NCBI RefSeq assembly: GCF_041270065.1
Contig: NZ_CP065958.1
Location: forward strand, 4,898,001 to 4,962,000
Reading direction: 5' to 3'
Source: Streptomyces fradiae
GTDB lineage: Bacteria; Actinomycetota; Actinomycetes; Streptomycetales; Streptomycetaceae
DNA length: 64,000 bases
The position numbers were made by a program, and so were the translations under genes. Below are positions 37,054-45,301 of the stretch, in pieces. Numbering within the stretch: the first letter of the stretch is position 1; every line of letters begins with the position of its first letter. The notes under the pieces were generated by a model, which saw only the letters and a list, made by a program, of their open reading frames with translations, was not told where the DNA came from and did not search any database.

Positions 37054-37482
37054 CTAGTCGGCCACGGGCGGTGCCTCGCACCGTCCTTCGGCGCAGCCGC
37101 CCGGGCCGTCGGCGGGCCGGGCCTTCAGGGCCTCGCGCCATTTCGCGGCGGCGAGGACGGTGGCCCGGGCGAACGGCCGGCCGGCCGGGGTGGCCAGCCA
37201 GTGGGCCCGGGGCCGGTGGGCGACCAGGGCCCAGAGGCAGACGATCCAGGCGTCGGTGGCGCGGTAGACCTGGCCGCCGTCGCCGACGACCGTGATCTCC
37301 CGCAGGGTGTCGGTGTGGTCGAGCTCCGGGAAGCGCTGCCGCGCCTCCGCGGACCCGGCCGGTACGAGGTCCAGGGGCACCAACTGCGCCTGCCCGAGCA
37401 GCCAGTGGCGCAGGTGGACACAGAGCGGGCAGTCGGCGTCGTAGAGGACGGTCAGACGCCGCACGGGCGAGTTCGGATCCAT
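37054..37482 (-). CDS. DCC-type thiol-disulfide oxidoreductase (DUF393)
   Basis: This 142-aa protein has the DCC family motif YDADCPLCVHLRHWL with a thioredoxin-like CxxC near the N-terminus and the ITVVGDGGQVYRATDAW segment. It is predicted to be a cytoplasmic redox protein. GGGAGGAG lies 7 nt before ATG 37482. It ends 10 nt before the TetR start and follows the membrane protein gene, so the three are probably one operon. Substrate unknown. The C-terminus has an extra Cys pair (GGCAEGRCE). Confidence 0.83.
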   Translation of the reverse strand: MDPNSPVRRLTVLYDADCPLCVHLRHWLLGQAQLVPLDLVPAGSAEARQRFPELDHTDTLREITVVGDGGQVYRATDAWIVCLWALVAHRPRAHWLATPAGRPFARATVLAAAKWREALKARPADGPGGCAEGRCEAPPVAD

Positions 37483-37521
37483 GGGTTGCTCCTCCCGGTC
37501 CGGGCCGCAGGGGCGCAGGGC

Positions 37522-37995
37522 TCAGACGCCGGTGGCCGGGGTCGCCCACGGGCCGGCGCCGGTGCCGGGGCCCTGGGGTCCGCGCGGGCCGCCCTGGCCG
37601 GCCGGCGGGGTCCAGCCCTGCGGCGGCACCGGCGGGACCTGGCCGCGCTCCAGGACGCCCCGGCGGCGGATCTTGTTGAGGACGTAGACGTTGCCGAGGT
37701 GCATCACGCCGAGCACGAGGAGGACGACGCCGAGCTTCACCGACAGCGCCTCCACGAGCCGCCGGGCGTCGGCGACGGCGTCGTCCCGGCTCAGATAGAG
37801 GGCGACGAAGCCGAGGTTGACGAGGTAGAAGCCGACGACGAGCAGGTGGTTCACGGCGTCCGCGAGCTTCTCGTTCCCGTGCAGGACGTCGGCGAGGAAG
37901 ACCCGCCCGTTGCGGCTGAGGGTGCGGGCGACCCAGATGGTGAGCCCGACACTGACGAGCAGGTAGACGACGTACGCGACGACAGTGAGGTCCAT
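37522..37995 (-). CDS. Small integral membrane protein
   Basis: This 157-aa protein has three hydrophobic segments (VVAYVVYLLVSVGLTIWVA, LLVVGFYLVNLGFVALYL, LGVVLLVLGVMHLGNVYVL) and a Pro/Gly-rich C-terminal tail of about 40 residues. I do not recognise a named family. ATG 37995 has GGGAG at about 8 nt. The gene lies directly downstream of two TTGAAC palindromes and heads the operon that ends with the TetR gene, so it is probably repressed by that protein. Confidence 0.8.
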   Translation of the reverse strand: MDLTVVAYVVYLLVSVGLTIWVARTLSRNGRVFLADVLHGNEKLADAVNHLLVVGFYLVNLGFVALYLSRDDAVADARRLVEALSVKLGVVLLVLGVMHLGNVYVLNKIRRRGVLERGQVPPVPPQGWTPPAGQGGPRGPQGPGTGAGPWATPATGV

Positions 37996-38008
37996 GCCCC
38001 ACGCTCCC

Positions 38009-38065
38009 TTGAACGCGTTCAAAGCTGACGTCGATGACTGTAGACCTCTCCTTGAACGTGTTCAA
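38009..38065. promoter_or_regulatory. Paired TTGAAC palindromes, likely TetR operators
   Basis: A perfect palindrome TTGAACGCGTTCAA (38009-38022) and a near-perfect copy TTGAACGTGTTCAA (38052-38065) lie 43 bp apart centre to centre (about four helix turns). They lie between the divergent membrane-protein and alpha/beta-hydrolase genes. The cognate regulator is probably the TetR protein encoded two genes downstream. Confidence 0.75.
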
Positions 38066-38131
38066 GTCGGTTGCGGGAGGTGCGCCGAAACCCCTGGTGG
38101 GAAAGGTGCCGGGCGATCTAGGGTCGAGCGC

Positions 38132-38890
38132 ATGACACTTGCTCACGACGTGGCCGGCGACGGCCCCGACACCGTTCTGCTGCTCCACTCCGGCGTCTGC
38201 GACCGCCGCATGTGGGACGGGCAGTTCCACGCCCTGGCCGAAGCCGGCCACCGTGTGGTGCGGTGCGACCTGCGCGGCTTCGGCGACACCCCGATCGACG
38301 CCCCGCACGTCCACGCGGACGACGTCCGCGACCTGCTCGACCACCTCGGCGTCGAGCGCGCCGCGATCGTCGGCTCCTCCTTCGGCGGCGAGGTGGCCCT
38401 GGAGTTCACCGTCCGCCACCCCGGCCGCACCACCGCGCTCGCCCTGTTCTGCGCCGCCGCCCCGGGCCACGAGGCGGGCCCGGAGCTCCGCGGGTTCTTC
38501 GGCCGTGAGCGCGAACTGCTCGTGGCCGGCGACATCGCGGGCGCCGCCGCGCTCAACGTCGACTTCTGGCTCGGCCCGGACGCCGACGCCGCCGCCCGCG
38601 ACCTGGTGCTGCGCATGCAGACCCGCGCCTTCGAGCTCCAGCTGCCCGCCCCCGACGAGTTCGCCCCCGGCGAGGTCGAGGTCACCGACAAGGACCTCGC
38701 GGCGATCGACGTCCCCGTCCTCGTCGCCACCGGCGGCCACGACATCCCCGACTTCGGCGTCATCGGCGACCGCCTCGCAGGTCTCTTCCCGGACGTCCGC
38801 CGCGTCACCCTCGACTGGGCCGGCCACCTGCCGGCCGTCGAGCGCCCGGCGGAGACCACCCGACTGATCAGCGAGTTCCTGGCGGGCTGA
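38132..38890 (+). CDS. Alpha/beta hydrolase
   Basis: This 252-aa alpha/beta hydrolase has the nucleophile elbow GSSFGG (Ser), the acid in ATGGHDIPDF and the catalytic His in WAGHLPAVERP. LLLHSGVCDRRMW forms the oxyanion strand. Substrate unknown. ATG 38132 has only a weak ribosome site. It is divergent from the membrane-protein operon and may share its TTGAAC operators. Its last 23 bp overlap the end of the convergent MFS gene. Confidence 0.87.
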   Translation: MTLAHDVAGDGPDTVLLLHSGVCDRRMWDGQFHALAEAGHRVVRCDLRGFGDTPIDAPHVHADDVRDLLDHLGVERAAIVGSSFGGEVALEFTVRHPGRTTALALFCAAAPGHEAGPELRGFFGRERELLVAGDIAGAAALNVDFWLGPDADAAARDLVLRMQTRAFELQLPAPDEFAPGEVEVTDKDLAAIDVPVLVATGGHDIPDFGVIGDRLAGLFPDVRRVTLDWAGHLPAVERPAETTRLISEFLAG

Positions 38891-40268
38891 CCTTCCCGGC
38901 CGGAGCCGCAGCCGGAGTCGTAGCCGCACCTTCGGTCCCGGTCCGGGTTCCGGTCCCGGTCCGGGTTCCGGTTCCGGTCCGGGTTCCGGCCCCGGCCCCG
39001 GTTCCGGCCTCGGTCTTGGACTCGGCCGGGCCCGAGGCCGTCGCGTCGGTGAACCTCCGCACCCCCGGCAGCAGCGCCGAGCCCAGACAGCAGCCGGCGA
39101 CCGCCAGCGCCGCGACCGTCAGCGGCACGCCCGGGCCCCAGGCGGAGGCGGCGAGCGGCGCGAGCCCGTAACCCAGCGGCATCGCCGCGAAGGACAGCAG
39201 CCAGTCGTACGACGTGACGCGCGCGAGCGCGTGCTCCGGGACCGCGCGCTGCACCGCGGTCTCCCAGACCGGCGAGAGGAAGCCGAGACCGGCCTGCGCG
39301 ACGCCGTACGCGCCGATGACGAGCATGGCCGGCGCCCCGGCCGCGAGCAGCAGCAGCGGCAGCGCGTACGTGGCGAGGCCGATGTTCGCGGTCAGGACCG
39401 GGCGGCGGGGGCGGACCCGGTCGGCCACCAGCGAGCCGGCGAGCAGCCCGATCGCGCCCGCCTGGAGCAGCGCCACCCAGGCCGCCCCGCCGCCCAGACG
39501 GTGCACGGCGATGCCCGGGCCGAGGGTCATCAGGACGGCGGCGGCGCCGTTCCACGCGCTGTGGCCGATCAGGCTGGACCAGTACCAGTCGCGGCTGCGC
39601 ACCTCCTGCCAGCCCTCGCGCAGATCGGTGAGGACGGAGCGGCGCGGGCCCGGGGCCGGCCGCTCGGCGCGCTCGATCCGTACGGCACACAGCAGCGCCG
39701 CGCTGACCGCGAAGCTCGCCGCGTCCAGGACGAAGGCCCAGCCGGGGCCCACGGTGAAGATCAGGGCGCCGGCGAGGGCCGGGCCGCCGACCCGGCTGGC
39801 GCTGTGCGCCACCGACATCGCCGCGTTCGCGCGCTGCAGGCCCTCCTCCGGGACCGTGCCCCGGATGAGTGGCGAGGAGGTGGGCATGGCGAACGCGCCG
39901 GCCGCGCCGCCGATCACCTCGACGCTCGCGATCACGGCGAGCGAGGGCGTACCGCCCAGCAGCTGTACGCCGACGACGAGTTGGGTGACACAGCGGACGA
40001 GGTCCATGGCGAGCGCGATGGTCCGGGCGTCGAAGCGGTCGCCCGCGACGCCGCCCAGCGGCAGCAGGAGCAGCTTGGGGACCATCGAGCAGGCGAGCAC
40101 CAGGGCGAGCGCCGCGGTGGAGCCGGTGGCCTGCTGGACGGCGAGGGCGAGGGCCGCCGGGATGGCGGCGTCGCCGAGCAGGGAGAGGGTGCGCCCGGTG
40201 AAGAGCAGGCGGAAGGGGCGGGTGCGCAGCGGATGGGGGACGGCGGGAGACGTCGCGGAGGCGGACAT
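38868..40268 (-). CDS. MFS transporter, multidrug-type
   Basis: This 466-aa major facilitator has about 12 helices and resembles the MFS_3/enterobactin-exporter-like group (RPFRLLFTGRTLSLLGDAAIPAALALAV, AFAMPTSSPLIRGTVP, RANAAMSVAHSASRVGGPALAGAL). It probably exports a drug or metabolite by proton antiport. The 65-residue C-terminal tail is Thr/Gly/Ala/Arg-rich and encoded by a degenerate tandem repeat. It is divergent from the MarR gene, with a nested dyad between them, so MarR control is likely. Confidence 0.88.
   Translation of the reverse strand: MSASATSPAVPHPLRTRPFRLLFTGRTLSLLGDAAIPAALALAVQQATGSTAALALVLACSMVPKLLLLPLGGVAGDRFDARTIALAMDLVRCVTQLVVGVQLLGGTPSLAVIASVEVIGGAAGAFAMPTSSPLIRGTVPEEGLQRANAAMSVAHSASRVGGPALAGALIFTVGPGWAFVLDAASFAVSAALLCAVRIERAERPAPGPRRSVLTDLREGWQEVRSRDWYWSSLIGHSAWNGAAAVLMTLGPGIAVHRLGGGAAWVALLQAGAIGLLAGSLVADRVRPRRPVLTANIGLATYALPLLLLAAGAPAMLVIGAYGVAQAGLGFLSPVWETAVQRAVPEHALARVTSYDWLLSFAAMPLGYGLAPLAASAWGPGVPLTVAALAVAGCCLGSALLPGVRRFTDATASGPAESKTEAGTGAGAGTRTGTGTRTGTGTRTGTEGAATTPAAAPAGKVSPPGTR
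38934..39015. repeat. Degenerate coding tandem repeat
   Basis: About 80 bp built from CCGGTC/CCGGTT/CCGGGTT hexamer-like units with a longer 18-bp periodicity. It encodes the TRTGTGTRTGTGT tail of the MFS transporter. Copy number could vary by slippage without harming the membrane domain. Confidence 0.7.
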
Positions 40269-40278
40269 GCCGAGGAGA

Positions 40279-40313
40279 GTATTTCGGTACCGAATAATTC
40301 GTCAACGAAATAC
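40279..40313. promoter_or_regulatory. Nested dyad, likely MarR operator
   Basis: The outer inverted repeat GTATTTCG (40279-40286) / CGAAATAC (40306-40313) encloses a perfect palindrome TTCGGTACCGAA (40283-40294). The dyad lies 11 bp upstream of the MFS start and about 55 bp upstream of the MarR start, in an A+T-rich patch, as expected for a self-regulating MarR switch. Confidence 0.75.
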
Positions 40314-40366
40314 TTCTGTCGGGAGTGTTCCGGGAGCGGGCCGGACCGCCGACGTACGATCACCCC

Positions 40367-40912
40367 ATGGCCCCGACCGAGGAACCGCGCACGCCCGAGG
40401 CCCCGCGCGACTGGACCGACGACCACGTCGACCGCTGGGGCCCGGTGCTGCCCGGGCTCGACCCGGTCGTCGAGGGCGCCGTCACCCGGATGAAGAAGCT
40501 CTCGGTCTACTTCCGCCGGGTCCGCGAGCAGTCCCTCGTCGACTTCGACCTGGAACGCCACGAGTTCGACACCCTCCACAAGCTCGCCGGCCGCGGCGGC
40601 AGCGCCGCGCCCTCCGAACTCGCCCAGGACCTCGACCTCGCCCCGGCCTCCGTCACCGGCCGCCTCGACGCCCTGGAGAAGCGCGGCTTCGTCCGGCGCA
40701 CCCAGTCCACCACCGACCGGCGCCGGGTGATCGTCGAACTCACCGACTCCGGCCACGAGACCTGGCTCGGCGCGATGGACGTTCTCGGTCACGAGGAGCA
40801 CCGGCTGCTCGGCGTGCTCGCCCCCGGGGAGCGCGTCGTCCTCAACGACCTGCTGCGCCGGATCATGCTGGCGGCCGAGGAGGACCCCTCCGTACCGCAC
40901 TGGCACGGCTGA
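40367..40912 (+). CDS. MarR family transcriptional regulator
   Basis: This 181-aa winged-helix protein of the MarR family has an LERHEFDTLHKLAGRG entry helix, recognition helix LDLAPASVTGRLDALEKRGFV, and wing TDRRRVIVELTDSG. It is divergent from an MFS exporter, and the dyad between them is its likely operator; a substrate of the pump would release it. ATG 40367 was chosen because the conserved part begins about 30 residues later. The stop codon overlaps a 14-bp terminator stem. Confidence 0.9.
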   Translation: MAPTEEPRTPEAPRDWTDDHVDRWGPVLPGLDPVVEGAVTRMKKLSVYFRRVREQSLVDFDLERHEFDTLHKLAGRGGSAAPSELAQDLDLAPASVTGRLDALEKRGFVRRTQSTTDRRRVIVELTDSGHETWLGAMDVLGHEEHRLLGVLAPGERVVLNDLLRRIMLAAEEDPSVPHWHG

Positions 40913-40941
40913 GGGGGGCGTCCCCCTGGGACGCCCCCCTC
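40911..40941. terminator. Bidirectional terminator
   Basis: Perfect 14-bp stem (GAGGGGGGCGTCCC at 40911-40924, complement at 40928-40941) with a CCT loop, between the convergent MarR and membrane-protein genes. Confidence 0.88.
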
Positions 40942-40954
40942 ATGCGGTGCCGCG

Positions 40955-41473
40955 TCAGACGCTCAGCGAGCGCGCGTAGTTGAGCTGACCCATCACCCAG
41001 TTGAAGCTGTCCGGCCCGGTCGCCGGGATCATCGTCGAGTGGTGCCGGCCGTTGCTGGTGACGGTGACCTGGATGAAGCCGGTGGTCTTCTTCTCCTTCA
41101 TCAGGAGGAAGAGCAGGCCGAGCAGGCAGAACAGGAAGAAGATGACCGCGAGCACGACCGCGACCGTCGGCATCTTCTCCTCGGTCCGCGACATGTCCGT
41201 CGCGTTCCACACCGCGCCGCGCAGCGGCATGTTCCCGGCCGGCGTGATGATCTGGTCGCCCACCACGGTGATGTCGCCGAGGCTCACCAGCGGCGCCCCG
41301 CCGCCCATCGGCGCCTGCTGGGCCGGCACCGGGAGCCCGCCCGCGAGGGTCGGCTGGTAGGCGGGCGGCGGCGGGGTCTGCGGGTAGCCGTACGCGGGCG
41401 TCCCCGCCTGCTGGTTCGGCCCCCATTCGTAGTTCCCCGAGTCACCCGACTTGTAAGGGTTCGGATCGCTCAT
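40955..41473 (-). CDS. Membrane protein with Pro-rich N-terminus
   Basis: This 172-aa protein has a Pro/Gln/Tyr/Gly-rich cytoplasmic N-terminus (to about residue 55) and a beta-type segment (LGDITVVGDQIITPAGNMPL). One strong membrane helix follows (VAVVLAVIFFLFCLLGLLFLLM), then a conserved-looking C-terminal stretch (GFIQVTVTSNGRHHSTMIP, FNWVMGQLNYARSL). I do not know its function, though similar proteins are common in Streptomyces. It lies between two strong terminators and is monocistronic. Confidence 0.8.
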   Translation of the reverse strand: MSDPNPYKSGDSGNYEWGPNQQAGTPAYGYPQTPPPPAYQPTLAGGLPVPAQQAPMGGGAPLVSLGDITVVGDQIITPAGNMPLRGAVWNATDMSRTEEKMPTVAVVLAVIFFLFCLLGLLFLLMKEKKTTGFIQVTVTSNGRHHSTMIPATGPDSFNWVMGQLNYARSLSV

Positions 41474-41567
41474 CAGTGTCCCCGTTCTTCCTGGGCGTCA
41501 ACTCTGCCCCAGATCCTGGCACATGCGTGACGCCCGAAGGGCCCCCGCGTGTGCCCGGATACGCGAA

Positions 41568-41599
41568 GGGCCCCGCCTCCCGGGGGGAGGGCGGGGCCC
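41568..41599 (-). terminator. sdh operon terminator
   Basis: Stem GGGCCCCGCC (41568-41577) with GGCGGGGCCC (41590-41599), extended inside the loop by TCCC/GGGA, lies 94 bp beyond the sdhB stop. The 219-bp spacer 41474-41692 holds no gene. Confidence 0.75.
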
Positions 41600-41692
41600 A
41601 GCCACGCATCGGCGGTCGGAGGCCGCCGCAGCGGCCCGAAGCCCGTGAGGCGCCCCAGGCGCCGAGCGGTGCGAGGGGCGCGTCGAAAAAGG

Positions 41693-42451
41693 CTAGAAGC
41701 GACGCGTGATCAGCGCGCGCTTGACCTCCTGGATCGCCTTCGTGACCTCGATGCCACGCGGGCAGGCGTCCGTGCAGTTGAACGTCGTGCGGCAACGCCA
41801 CACGCCGTCCTTGTCGTTGAGGATCTCCAGACGCTGCTCGCCCGCCTCGTCACGCGAGTCGAAGATGAAGCGGTGCGCGTTCACGATCGCGGCCGGACCG
41901 AAGTACTGCCCGTCGTTCCAGAAGACCGGGCAGGACGACGTGCACGCGGCGCACAGGATGCACTTGGTGGTGTCGTCGAAGCGCTCGCGGTCCTCGGCGG
42001 ACTGCAGGCGCTCGCGGGTCGGCTCGTTGCCCTTGGTGACCAGGAACGGCATGACGTCCCGGTACGCCTGGAAGAAGGGCTCCATGTCGACCACGAGGTC
42101 CTTCAGCACCGTGAGGCCCTTGATGGCCTCGACGGTGATCGGCTTCTCGGGGTTGATGTCCTTGATCAGCGTCTTGCAGGCGAGCCTGTTCTTGCCGTTG
42201 ATCCGCATCGCGTCCGAGCCGCAGATGCCGTGCGCGCAGGAGCGACGGAAGGTCAGCGTGCCGTCCAGGTCCCACTTGATCTTGTGGAGACCGTCGAGCA
42301 CGCGCTCCTTCGGGTCGATCTCGACCTGGAAGTCCTCCCAGACCGCCGCGTCCGACACCTCGGGGTTGAAGCGGCGGATCCGGAAGGTGACCGTGATGTA
42401 CGGGGACGCGGCGGAGTCCTTCTCCACCTTGTCCAGAACGGGGGTAGCCAT
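41693..42451 (-). CDS. sdhB: Succinate dehydrogenase iron-sulfur subunit
   Basis: This 252-aa subunit carries the three Fe-S clusters: [2Fe-2S] in SCAHGICGSDA with a later C in RLAC, and [4Fe-4S]/[3Fe-4S] in CILCAACTSSCP and CTDACPRGI. It passes electrons from FAD in SdhA to the membrane quinone site. Its ATG overlaps the sdhA stop (TGATG). It is the last gene of sdhCDAB. Confidence 0.97.
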   Translation of the reverse strand: MATPVLDKVEKDSAASPYITVTFRIRRFNPEVSDAAVWEDFQVEIDPKERVLDGLHKIKWDLDGTLTFRRSCAHGICGSDAMRINGKNRLACKTLIKDINPEKPITVEAIKGLTVLKDLVVDMEPFFQAYRDVMPFLVTKGNEPTRERLQSAEDRERFDDTTKCILCAACTSSCPVFWNDGQYFGPAAIVNAHRFIFDSRDEAGEQRLEILNDKDGVWRCRTTFNCTDACPRGIEVTKAIQEVKRALITRRF

Positions 42452-44205
42452 CAGTACTTACGCTCCATCGGCTGGTAGCGGGTCTGGACGACCGGCTTGT
42501 AGTCGAGACGGACGGTCTCGGAGCCGTCCTCGCCGACCTCGCGGTACGCCATGGTGTGGCGCATGAAGTTGACGTCGTCGCGGTTCGGGTAGTCCTCGCG
42601 GTAGTGACCGCCGCGGGACTCCTTGCGCGCCAGGGCCGAGATGGCCATGACCTCGGCCAGGTCGAGCAGGTTGCCCAGCTCGACGGCCTCCAGGAGGTCG
42701 GTGTTGAAGCGCTTGCCCTTGTCCTGGATGGACACGTTCTTGTAGCGCTCGCGCAGCTCGGCGACCTTCTCGACGGCCGTCTTGATGGTCTGCTCGGTGC
42801 GGAACACCATCACGTTGGCGTCCATCGTCTCCTGGAGCTCGCGGCGCAGCTCGGCGACCCGCTCGCTGCCCGTGGAGTTGCGCAGGTTCTCGATCTGCTC
42901 GACGACCTTGGCCTCCGGGTTCTCCGGCAGCTCGACGAAGTCGTGCTTGTGGGAGTACTCGGCGGCGGCGATGCCGGCGCGGCGCCCGAAGACGTTGATG
43001 TCGAGCAGCGAGTTGGTGCCGAGGCGGTTGGCGCCGTGCACCGACACGCAGGCGACCTCGCCGGCCGCGTACAGCCCCGGGACGACGGTGGTGTTGTCCG
43101 AGAGGACCTCACCCTCGACGTTGGTCGGGATGCCGCCCATGGCGTAGTGCGCGGTGGGCTGGATCGGGATCGGGTCCGTGTAGGGCTCGATGCCGAGGTA
43201 GGTGCGCGCGAACTCGGTGATGTCCGGGAGCTTGGCGTCCAGCTGCTCCGGCGGGAGGTGCGTCAGGTCCAGGTAGACGTGGTCGCCCTCGGGACCGCAG
43301 CCGCGGCCCTCGCGGATCTCCGTGTAGATGGAGCGGGACACGACGTCACGGGACGCGAGGTCCTTCATGACCGGCGCGTACTTCTCCATGAAGCGCTCGC
43401 CGTCCTTGTTGCGGAGGATGCCGCCCTCACCACGGGCGCCCTCCGTCAGCAGGATGCCCATGCGCCAGATGCCCGTCGGGTGGAACTGGAAGAACTCCAT
43501 GTCCTCCAGCGGCAGACCGCGGCGGAAGCACGCGGCCTGGCCGTCACCGGTCAGGGTGTGGGCGTTGGAGGTCACCTTGAAGAACTTGCCGGTGCCGCCG
43601 GACGCGTAGATGACCGACTTCGCCTGGAAGACGTGGATCTCGCCGGTCGCCAGCTCGTAGGCCACCACACCGGCGGAGTGCTTGACGCCGTCGACCTCGG
43701 TGATCAGCTGGTCCAGGACGTAGAACTCGTTGAAGAACTCCACGCCCTCCTTGACGCAGTTCTGGAACAGCGTCTGGAGGATCATGTGGCCGGTGCGGTC
43801 GGCGGCGTAGCACGCGCGGCGGACCGGGGCCTCGCCGTGGTTGCGGGAGTGGCCGCCGAAGCGGCGCTGGTCGATCTCGCCCTTCGGGGTGCGGTTGAAG
43901 GGGAGACCCATCTTCTCCAGGTCGAGGACGGCGTCGATGGCCTCCTTCGCCAGGATCTCGGCGGCGTCCTGGTCGACCAGGTAGTCACCGCCCTTGATCG
44001 TGTCGAAGGTGTGCCACTCCCAGTTGTCCTCCTCCACGTTGGCCAGCGCGGCGGCCATGCCGCCCTGCGCGGCGCCCGTGTGGGAGCGGGTGGGGTACAG
44101 CTTCGTCAGCACGGCGGTGCGGCTGCGCTTCGTCGCCTCGATGGCGGCGCGCATGCCGGCGCCGCCGGCGCCGACGATGACGGTGTCGTACTTGTGGAAC
44201 TTCAT
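42451..44205 (-). CDS. sdhA: Succinate dehydrogenase flavoprotein subunit
   Basis: This 584-aa flavoprotein oxidises succinate to fumarate. It has the FAD-binding GAGGAGMRAAIEA motif and the histidine for covalent FAD in TRSHTGAAQGG. The substrate-site segments are HPTGI and the HYAMGGI region, and REDYPNRDD lies near the C-terminus. Length and motifs are normal for the bacterial enzyme. It lies 24 bp after sdhD in the sdhCDAB operon. Confidence 0.97.
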   Translation of the reverse strand: MKFHKYDTVIVGAGGAGMRAAIEATKRSRTAVLTKLYPTRSHTGAAQGGMAAALANVEEDNWEWHTFDTIKGGDYLVDQDAAEILAKEAIDAVLDLEKMGLPFNRTPKGEIDQRRFGGHSRNHGEAPVRRACYAADRTGHMILQTLFQNCVKEGVEFFNEFYVLDQLITEVDGVKHSAGVVAYELATGEIHVFQAKSVIYASGGTGKFFKVTSNAHTLTGDGQAACFRRGLPLEDMEFFQFHPTGIWRMGILLTEGARGEGGILRNKDGERFMEKYAPVMKDLASRDVVSRSIYTEIREGRGCGPEGDHVYLDLTHLPPEQLDAKLPDITEFARTYLGIEPYTDPIPIQPTAHYAMGGIPTNVEGEVLSDNTTVVPGLYAAGEVACVSVHGANRLGTNSLLDINVFGRRAGIAAAEYSHKHDFVELPENPEAKVVEQIENLRNSTGSERVAELRRELQETMDANVMVFRTEQTIKTAVEKVAELRERYKNVSIQDKGKRFNTDLLEAVELGNLLDLAEVMAISALARKESRGGHYREDYPNRDDVNFMRHTMAYREVGEDGSETVRLDYKPVVQTRYQPMERKY

Positions 44206-44229
44206 GACGTGGTTACCTCAGCCCCGTGC

Positions 44230-44703
44230 CTAGCGGATGTTCGGGTCGAAGGTGAAGATCACCAGCGTGCCCAGAAGGATGGTGAACACCGTGGCGGTGT
44301 ACAGCAGGCCCTTGAGCCACAGGCGCGTGTTGGCCCGCTCCGCGTAGTCGTTGATGACCGTGCGGAGGCCGTTGGCGCCGTGCAGCATCGCGAGCCACAG
44401 CATCAGCAGGTCCCAGACCTGCCAGAACGGGGACGCCCAGCGGCCGGCCACGAAGGCGAAGCCGATCTTGGAGACGCCGCCGTCCAGGAAGAGCTGGATC
44501 AGCAGGTGGCCGAGGACCAGGACGACGAGGACGACGCCGGAGAGGCGCATGAAGAGCCATGCGGCCATCTCGAAGTTGCCTCGGGTCGCCCGCGGGGTCT
44601 TGCCCGTGCGCTTGCGGGGGGCCTCGATGTACGGGGCGGGGTTGTCCACGTCGTAGGACGTGGCCTCGACGGGGCCGATGGCCGAAGTGGTGTCAGCGGA
44701 CAT
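44230..44703 (-). CDS. sdhD: Succinate dehydrogenase hydrophobic membrane anchor
   Basis: This 157-aa subunit has three membrane helices: WLFMRLSGVVLVVLVLGHLLIQLFL with a haem/quinone-region His, the FWQVWDLLMLWLAMLHGANGLRTVINDY segment with the second conserved His, and a C-terminal helix. A 45-residue soluble leader precedes the first helix. It anchors SdhAB with SdhC and holds the quinone site. Only 8 nt separate it from sdhC. Confidence 0.93.
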   Translation of the reverse strand: MSADTTSAIGPVEATSYDVDNPAPYIEAPRKRTGKTPRATRGNFEMAAWLFMRLSGVVLVVLVLGHLLIQLFLDGGVSKIGFAFVAGRWASPFWQVWDLLMLWLAMLHGANGLRTVINDYAERANTRLWLKGLLYTATVFTILLGTLVIFTFDPNIR

Positions 44704-44711
44704 AGGTGGCG

Positions 44712-45092
44712 TCAGCTCCCGAACAGTTCACGTGCGGCGTGGCCGAGGACGGGGTACAGCGAGCCCGCCATCAGGACGACCCAGATGCCCACGACGGTCC
44801 AGAGCATCTGCTTCTGGTAGCGGGGGCCCTTGGCCCAGAAGTCCACGGCGATGACACGGAGACCGTTCAGCGCGTGGAAGAGGATGGCGGCGACGAGGCC
44901 GTACTCCAGCAGAGCGACGATCGGCGTCTTGTACGTCGCGACCACTTCGTCGTACGCCTCGGGGGAGACGCGGACGAGAGCGGTGTCCAGCACGTGTACG
45001 AACAGGAAGAAGAAGATGAGGACGCCGGTGACTCGGTGAGCCACCCAGGACCACATTCCTTCCCGGCCGCGGTACAGCGTTCCAGCCGGCAC
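44712..45092 (-). CDS. sdhC: Succinate dehydrogenase cytochrome b556 subunit
   Basis: The protein is 126 aa from GTG 45092, which has GGAGGG upstream and begins at the conserved TLYRGREGMWSWVAHRVTGV. The longer frame to 45248 is not supported. It has three helices with conserved Ser/Arg near the quinone pocket and a haem-region His in FFLFVHVLDTAL. It heads the sdhCDAB operon, and the 209-bp region upstream contains its promoter. Confidence 0.94.
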   Translation of the reverse strand: MPAGTLYRGREGMWSWVAHRVTGVLIFFFLFVHVLDTALVRVSPEAYDEVVATYKTPIVALLEYGLVAAILFHALNGLRVIAVDFWAKGPRYQKQMLWTVVGIWVVLMAGSLYPVLGHAARELFGS

Positions 45093-45301
45093 GGAAAAAC
45101 CCTCCGGGAGCGGGGATCGGAGCCGGCCGCCAGTCTTGAAATAAGAGGTGCTCTGTCGGTCTGGCCCGGCCGGGTACGGTCCACCGGCCCCGGTCATCGT
45201 AGCCACCACTCGTGGGTTCGCTCGCGCGGGGTCCATAGGTGTGATCAAACAGGCACGGACGGACTATCGTTCAACCCTGAATCGCCGCATTCCGGACGAA
45301 T

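Noticed and set aside
45093..45248. N-terminal extension of sdhC to 45248
   Set aside because: GTG 45092 has a strong GGAGGG site and gives the usual 126-aa length; the extension is unconserved.
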